9,307 bases of DNA, taken from NCBI GenBank assembly GCA_050292445.1, contig JBNKLQ010000244.1, positions 1 to 9,307 on the forward strand, read 5' to 3'. How positions within the stretch are numbered: position 1 is the first letter of the stretch; each line of letters begins with the position of its first letter. Both the position numbers and the translations under genes were made by a program. Shown here piece after piece: positions 6,462 to 9,307 of the stretch. A model generated the notes under the pieces. It saw only the letters and a program-made list of their open reading frames with translations. It made no database searches and was not told the origin of the DNA. The stretch is from Leptofilum sp050292445 (lineage in GTDB: Bacteria > Chloroflexota > Anaerolineae > Promineifilales > Promineifilaceae).

Positions 6462-7586
6462 ATGGCTGTTTTACGACCCGCAGGTGATTTTGACCGCTCT
6501 TACGAGCAAGATATGGCCGTCCTGCGTAAACCGTGGCAGTATGTGGTACTCATCCTGTTTTTGCTGCTGCTGTTTGCCCTGCCGTATGTGGCCTCTGAAT
6601 CGCTGGTTTCGCTGGTGAACCGTATCTGTATTTTTATGATTGCTGTGCAGGGCTTGAATATTTTAACCGGTTACACGGGGCAGATTTCTCTGGGGCAGGC
6701 GGCCTTTATGACGGTAGGTGGCTACATTTCGGCGCTACTGGTAGGCGTTTGGGGCTGGAGCTTCTTTTTGGCTTTGCCGGTTGCGGGCCTGGGGGCTGGT
6801 CTGGTTGGCTTGCTGTTCGGCTTGCCTTCACTGCGGGTAAAAGGATTTTACCTGGTGATGGCCACGCTGAGTGCCCAATTTATTATTCCCTGGTTTACGC
6901 GCAATATTTGGCCGGATGTGCTGAATGGGGCACAAGGCATCAATGTGCCCGTCCCTGTGATCCAGCTTCCGATTATCAGCAACACTTGCTTTTTGGGTAC
7001 AACGTTTGACCCAGAAACGGCCGCTTGCATTTATCGTTTTGCCACCCCCACCCAATTTATCCACATTACCCTGGTGGTGCTGATCATCAGCACCATTGCT
7101 GCCCATAATATAGCTCGCAGCCGTTTGGGTCGTGCCTTCATCTCCGTCCGCGACAATGATTTAGCCGCCGAACTATTGGGCATTAATTTGTTTGGTTACA
7201 AACTGCGCGCCTTTTTCATTGCCTCGGTATATGCGGGAGTTGCTGGGGCTTTATTGGCCCACAATTTACGCCACCTCAATTCCGAAACGATTGGCCTGAA
7301 TGATTCGGTCATCATGCTGGGCATGCTCATTGTTGGGGGGCTTGGCACCAGCGTTGGCCCCATTTTTGGCACGACGCTGATTATTTTATTGGAAGAATTC
7401 GCCACATTAATCACGCCAACTGTCATCAATATGTTCCCGGAAAATGCCGGTGGGATTGGTGCGGCGTTACGGCCGTTTGTCTTTGGTCTGGCGCTTACCT
7501 TGTTTCTGGTATTTGAACCGCGTGGGCTGGCCTATCGTTGGCGGTTGATCAAAGCTGCCTGGCGCTTACGGCCGTTTGCCCGTTAA
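6462..7586 (+). CDS. livM: ABC transporter permease, LivM type
   Basis: The 374-residue second membrane subunit pairs with LivH. GGAG (6452-6455) lies 6 bases before the ATG. Family motifs include LNILTGYTGQISLGQAAFM (65-83), the GFYLVMATL segment (128-136), the ATPase-coupling loop GRAFISVRDNDLAAELLGI (223-241), an MLGMLIVGGLGTSVGP segment (285-300) and the closing FEPRGL (351-356). A loop at about 160-197 holds two cysteines, C176 and C189, predicted outside the membrane, which could form a disulfide. The N terminus is odd: MAVLR occurs at 1-5 and again at 18-22 as MAVLRK, so translation could alternatively begin at the second Met (6513). The first site has the better ribosome-binding sequence. 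Two identical TTACGGCCGTTT stretches near the 3' end both read Leu-Arg-Pro-Phe. Confidence 0.88.
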   Translation: MAVLRPAGDFDRSYEQDMAVLRKPWQYVVLILFLLLLFALPYVASESLVSLVNRICIFMIAVQGLNILTGYTGQISLGQAAFMTVGGYISALLVGVWGWSFFLALPVAGLGAGLVGLLFGLPSLRVKGFYLVMATLSAQFIIPWFTRNIWPDVLNGAQGINVPVPVIQLPIISNTCFLGTTFDPETAACIYRFATPTQFIHITLVVLIISTIAAHNIARSRLGRAFISVRDNDLAAELLGINLFGYKLRAFFIASVYAGVAGALLAHNLRHLNSETIGLNDSVIMLGMLIVGGLGTSVGPIFGTTLIILLEEFATLITPTVINMFPENAGGIGAALRPFVFGLALTLFLVFEPRGLAYRWRLIKAAWRLRPFAR

Positions 7587-7628
7587 CCTTGTTATTTACC
7601 TCTGCGTATGAACGCGAAAATTTTTTGA

Positions 7629-7701
7629 GGAGGTGAACAATAAAAGAAAAACTTCCACAAGTTGAATGCCTTTATTTACCCATAAGAAGGAGAGAGTAAA
7701 C
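7629..7701 (+). promoter_or_regulatory. Leader of livK with an orphan perfect Shine-Dalgarno and possible 19-codon leader ORF
   Basis: The 115 bases between livM and livK contain a perfect anti-16S match, GGAGGTGA (7629-7636), with no ATG, GTG or TTG at usable spacing. The codon where a start would sit (7640-7642, 6 bases after GGAGG) is ATA. From it runs an open frame of 19 codons to TAA at 7697-7699, ending 2 bases before the livK ATG and overlapping the livK ribosome-binding site AAGGAG (7687-7692). This may be a leader peptide using a rare start, a decayed one, or just a ribosome standby site. I see no clear promoter or terminator in this gap. Confidence 0.4.
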
Positions 7702-9168
7702 ATGAAGAAATTACCCGTATTCACATTGCTGTTTTTTCTATTAGGTGCCCTGTTTTTGGTAGCTTGCGGCACCCCCGCCGAAGTGCAGGACGCTGTCGAA
7801 GATGCTGTCAACGAAGTGGCTCCCACGCTTGAAGCTGCTGCGACGGAGATTGGGCCTACTGTAGAAGCGGCCGTTGAAGAAGCCGCCCCTACTGTTGAAG
7901 CCGTTGCTACCGATGTGGCAGAAGCGATGGAAGAGCCAACCGAAGAGCCGACTGAAGAGCCGATGGAAGAGATGCGAACGGATAATCTTGAAGGCGAAAC
8001 CATCACCTTCTATCACTTTGGTGATCTGTCTGGACCGCTGGCCGGTATCACTGGGCCGCTGATCAATGGGTTTAACGATTCTGTTGCTGCTATTAATGCC
8101 AACGGTGGCATTCGCGGTGCCCAGATCGAACTGCAATTTACCGACACCCAATCCAGCGTTGATGAAGCCGTTGCCGCCTATGACCGCTATACCAGCGAAG
8201 ACGACAACATCCTCGTTATGTTCACCTATGGTTCTGGTGATGGTGAAGCCTTGGCCAGCCGCTTTGTGGAAGATCAAATTCCCAACCTGGCAGCTGGTTT
8301 GAGCGCTGTTGCCTTCTATGGGCCAGAATCTGGTTACACGTTTGGCTATGCGCCCATCTACCCTGACCAGTTCGCCCTCTTCATGGATTACATCAGCGCC
8401 AATTGGGACGATGTAAAGCCAGAAGGTGCAGGCGATGATATCAAGATTGCTTACGTTAGCTGGCCCACCGCTTACGGGCAAGGTGCCTATACAGACGAAA
8501 CCCTGGCCTATGCCGAAAGTTTAGGTATCGAAATCGTAGCCAACGAGTTGATTGATCCTGCCCCCACAGCCGATACCACCACGGCTATCCTCAACGCCCA
8601 GGCCGCTGGCGCAAATGTTATTTACACCAATTCCCTCGCCTTTGGTCCGGCTTCCATCCTAAATGGCATGGGGGCTTTGGGCCTGCGCGACCAATTCCTC
8701 TTTGGTGCCAATAACTGGGCAATGGACATTGCCATCTATGCCTTTGTTAGCGATCCGGCTTTGGTTGAAGGGATGATTTCTCCTTTCCCGTATCTCTTCT
8801 GGACAGATGCTGATAATCCAGGTGTTCAATATGCCGAGGAGCAGTTTGCCGCCAATGAACGCACGCCCGGAGAGCATGGTGTTGGTTATCTGCTGACCTT
8901 TGCCGGTGTAGATTTGGCTGTTCAAGCCATTGAACTCGCCATCGACAATGTTGGCTTTGACAACATGACTGGCGCTGATGTGCAGGCCGCCTTGATTGAG
9001 TTAGGGGCCGTTGACATACTTGACGGTGTGATGCGTGTTGATTTCTCCAATGACAGCCGCTCACCGCATGAGGCTCAGATTCGCCAGGTTCAAGGTGGTG
9101 AATTTGTTCTGTTGCAAGATTGGACAGCAACACCTGACCTGCGTCCGGCAGACAATTTCTCCCAATAG
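7702..9168 (+). CDS. livK: LivK-type substrate-binding lipoprotein (Peripla_BP_6-like)
   Basis: The 488-residue protein would capture the ligand outside the membrane and hand it to LivH/LivM. A lipoprotein signal peptide (MKK, then a hydrophobic run) ends in the lipobox LVAC with Cys22. Residues 23-97 form a long acidic tether: an Ala/Val/Glu-rich region with three 11-residue repeats starting PTLEA, PTVEA and PTVEA (41-73), then EEPT/EEPT/EEPM (77-88). The binding domain starts near 98 (GETITFYHFGDLSGPLAGI, FNDSVAAINANGGIRG) and runs to the C terminus with the alternating strand/helix pattern of type I ligand-binding proteins. The ATG at 7702 follows AAGGAG with a 9-base spacer and gives a compact MKK signal; an in-frame ATG at 7666 would prepend 12 residues and is less likely. 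The ligand cannot be told from sequence; the gene neighbourhood suggests a carboxylate or branched-chain amino acid. Confidence 0.88.
   Translation: MKKLPVFTLLFFLLGALFLVACGTPAEVQDAVEDAVNEVAPTLEAAATEIGPTVEAAVEEAAPTVEAVATDVAEAMEEPTEEPTEEPMEEMRTDNLEGETITFYHFGDLSGPLAGITGPLINGFNDSVAAINANGGIRGAQIELQFTDTQSSVDEAVAAYDRYTSEDDNILVMFTYGSGDGEALASRFVEDQIPNLAAGLSAVAFYGPESGYTFGYAPIYPDQFALFMDYISANWDDVKPEGAGDDIKIAYVSWPTAYGQGAYTDETLAYAESLGIEIVANELIDPAPTADTTTAILNAQAAGANVIYTNSLAFGPASILNGMGALGLRDQFLFGANNWAMDIAIYAFVSDPALVEGMISPFPYLFWTDADNPGVQYAEEQFAANERTPGEHGVGYLLTFAGVDLAVQAIELAIDNVGFDNMTGADVQAALIELGAVDILDGVMRVDFSNDSRSPHEAQIRQVQGGEFVLLQDWTATPDLRPADNFSQ
7822..7965 (+). repeat. In-frame repeats in the LivK tether
   Basis: Three consecutive 33-base units (7822-7854, 7855-7887, 7888-7920) encode 11-residue repeats beginning Pro-Thr-(Leu/Val)-Glu-Ala. 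They are followed by three 12-base units encoding Glu-Glu-Pro-(Thr/Thr/Met) (7930-7965). The copies differ at synonymous positions, so the repetition is kept at protein level and is not a very recent expansion. Confidence 0.75.
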
Positions 9169-9172
9169 TCAG

Positions 9173-9238
9173 TTAGGTTAAGTTGATATAGCCCTAAGGG
9201 TTTTTATGACCCTTAGGGTTTCTCTTACATTAACCTAA
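9173..9238. terminator. Nested inverted repeat and terminator after livK
   Basis: The inner stem CCCTAAGGG (9192-9200) pairs perfectly with CCCTTAGGG (9210-9218) around a 9-base loop and is followed by TTTCTCTT. An outer pair, TTAGGTTAA (9173-9181) with TTAACCTAA (9230-9238), encloses it. The inner stem with its T-rich tail fits an intrinsic terminator for the liv operon, 23 bases after the livK stop. The symmetry and the A-rich left flank could also stop transcription from the other side. Confidence 0.75.
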
Positions 9239-9255
9239 GTTGCTACCTTAAAAAC

Positions 9256-9307
9256 ATGGCCGAAGCTCATGGCCAAAATAAACAAGCTGACCTTGAGTTC
9301 AAAACCA
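9256..9307 (+). CDS. Possible 5' start of a further gene (truncated by window end)
   Basis: An ATG at 9256 opens a frame that stays open for 17 codons to the end of the window (MAEAHGQNKQADLEFKT). There is no clear Shine-Dalgarno; only the A-rich TTAAAAAC precedes it. The peptide does not look like the start of a LivF ATPase, which would be the expected partner. It follows a terminator, so it would belong to a new transcription unit. The call is weak because the visible part is so short. Confidence 0.3.
   Translation, partial: MAEAHGQNKQADLEFKT

Larger units (their letters stand above)
274..7575. repeat. Dispersed over-represented palindrome ACGGCCGT
   Basis: Exact copies start at 274, 337, 433, 571, 1659, 3610, 4394, 4745, 4945, 7469 and 7568, which is 11 in 9.3 kb. 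Four more sites keep the CGGCCG core (1176, 4124, 7018, 7868). All lie inside coding sequence. The copies are read in all three codon phases: Thr-Ala-Val, Asp/Asn-Gly-Arg and Leu-Arg-Pro-Phe. None occurs in the AT-richer gene 5008-5472 or in livH. Confidence 0.7.

Noticed and set aside
7666..7701. Upstream ATG for livK at 7666
   Set aside because: It would place 12 extra residues before a complete MKK-type lipoprotein signal; AAGGAG lies 9 bases before the ATG at 7702.
7741..8481. 246-codon and 136-codon minus-strand frames opposite livK
   Set aside because: They are explained by the Glu/Ala/Thr/Pro-rich repeats of livK, which read as Ser/Ala/Gly or Phe/Gly-rich strings on the other strand. 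No domain and no ribosome-binding site is evident.

Overview
The window looks like chromosomal DNA of a Chloroflexota-type bacterium (Anaerolineae or a relative). The grounds are moderate: a secreted beta-sandwich protein ends in a hydrophobic 'IMLP' tail of the kind I associate with that phylum, the solute-binding lipoprotein has a long Ala/Glu/Pro/Thr tether, the palindrome ACGGCCGT is repeated, and the family sequences have a mixed character. No database search was possible, so the taxon is an inference. All convincing genes are on the + strand. There is no phage, transposase, CRISPR, tRNA or rRNA signal.

Layout. Positions 1-747 hold the 3' end of a large secreted protein with fibronectin-III/Ig-like modules. 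Its last codons and stop lie inside a strong stem-loop repeat (735-817). Positions 845-2032 encode a geranylgeranyl-reductase-family FAD oxidoreductase, closed by a good intrinsic terminator (2063-2100). After a 246-base regulatory gap comes a compact cluster: livG-type ATPase (2279-3052), long-chain acyl-CoA synthetase-type AMP-forming ligase (3061-4974), a small AT-richer membrane protein of unknown function (5008-5472), livH-type permease (5477-6433), livM-type permease (6462-7586) and livK-type solute-binding lipoprotein (7702-9168). A nested inverted repeat (9173-9238) ends the unit, and a possible new gene starts at 9256.

How the genes may work together. LivK, tethered outside the membrane by a lipid anchor and a long acidic linker, would deliver a ligand to the LivH/LivM channel, powered by LivG. 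A second ATPase (livF) is not in the window and must lie elsewhere, unless LivG acts as a homodimer. The acyl-CoA synthetase sits 8 bases after livG. This suggests that the substrate may be a carboxylic acid (fatty, branched or aromatic), activated to its CoA thioester on entry, rather than simply leucine, isoleucine or valine.

The most notable points are: (1) the over-represented 8-base palindrome ACGGCCGT, 11 exact copies in all three codon phases; (2) the ligase inside a liv transporter operon; (3) the AT-richer orphan membrane gene inserted into that operon; (4) an orphan perfect Shine-Dalgarno before livK that fits a 19-codon leader with ATA in the start position; and (5) three 11-residue repeats in the LivK tether.
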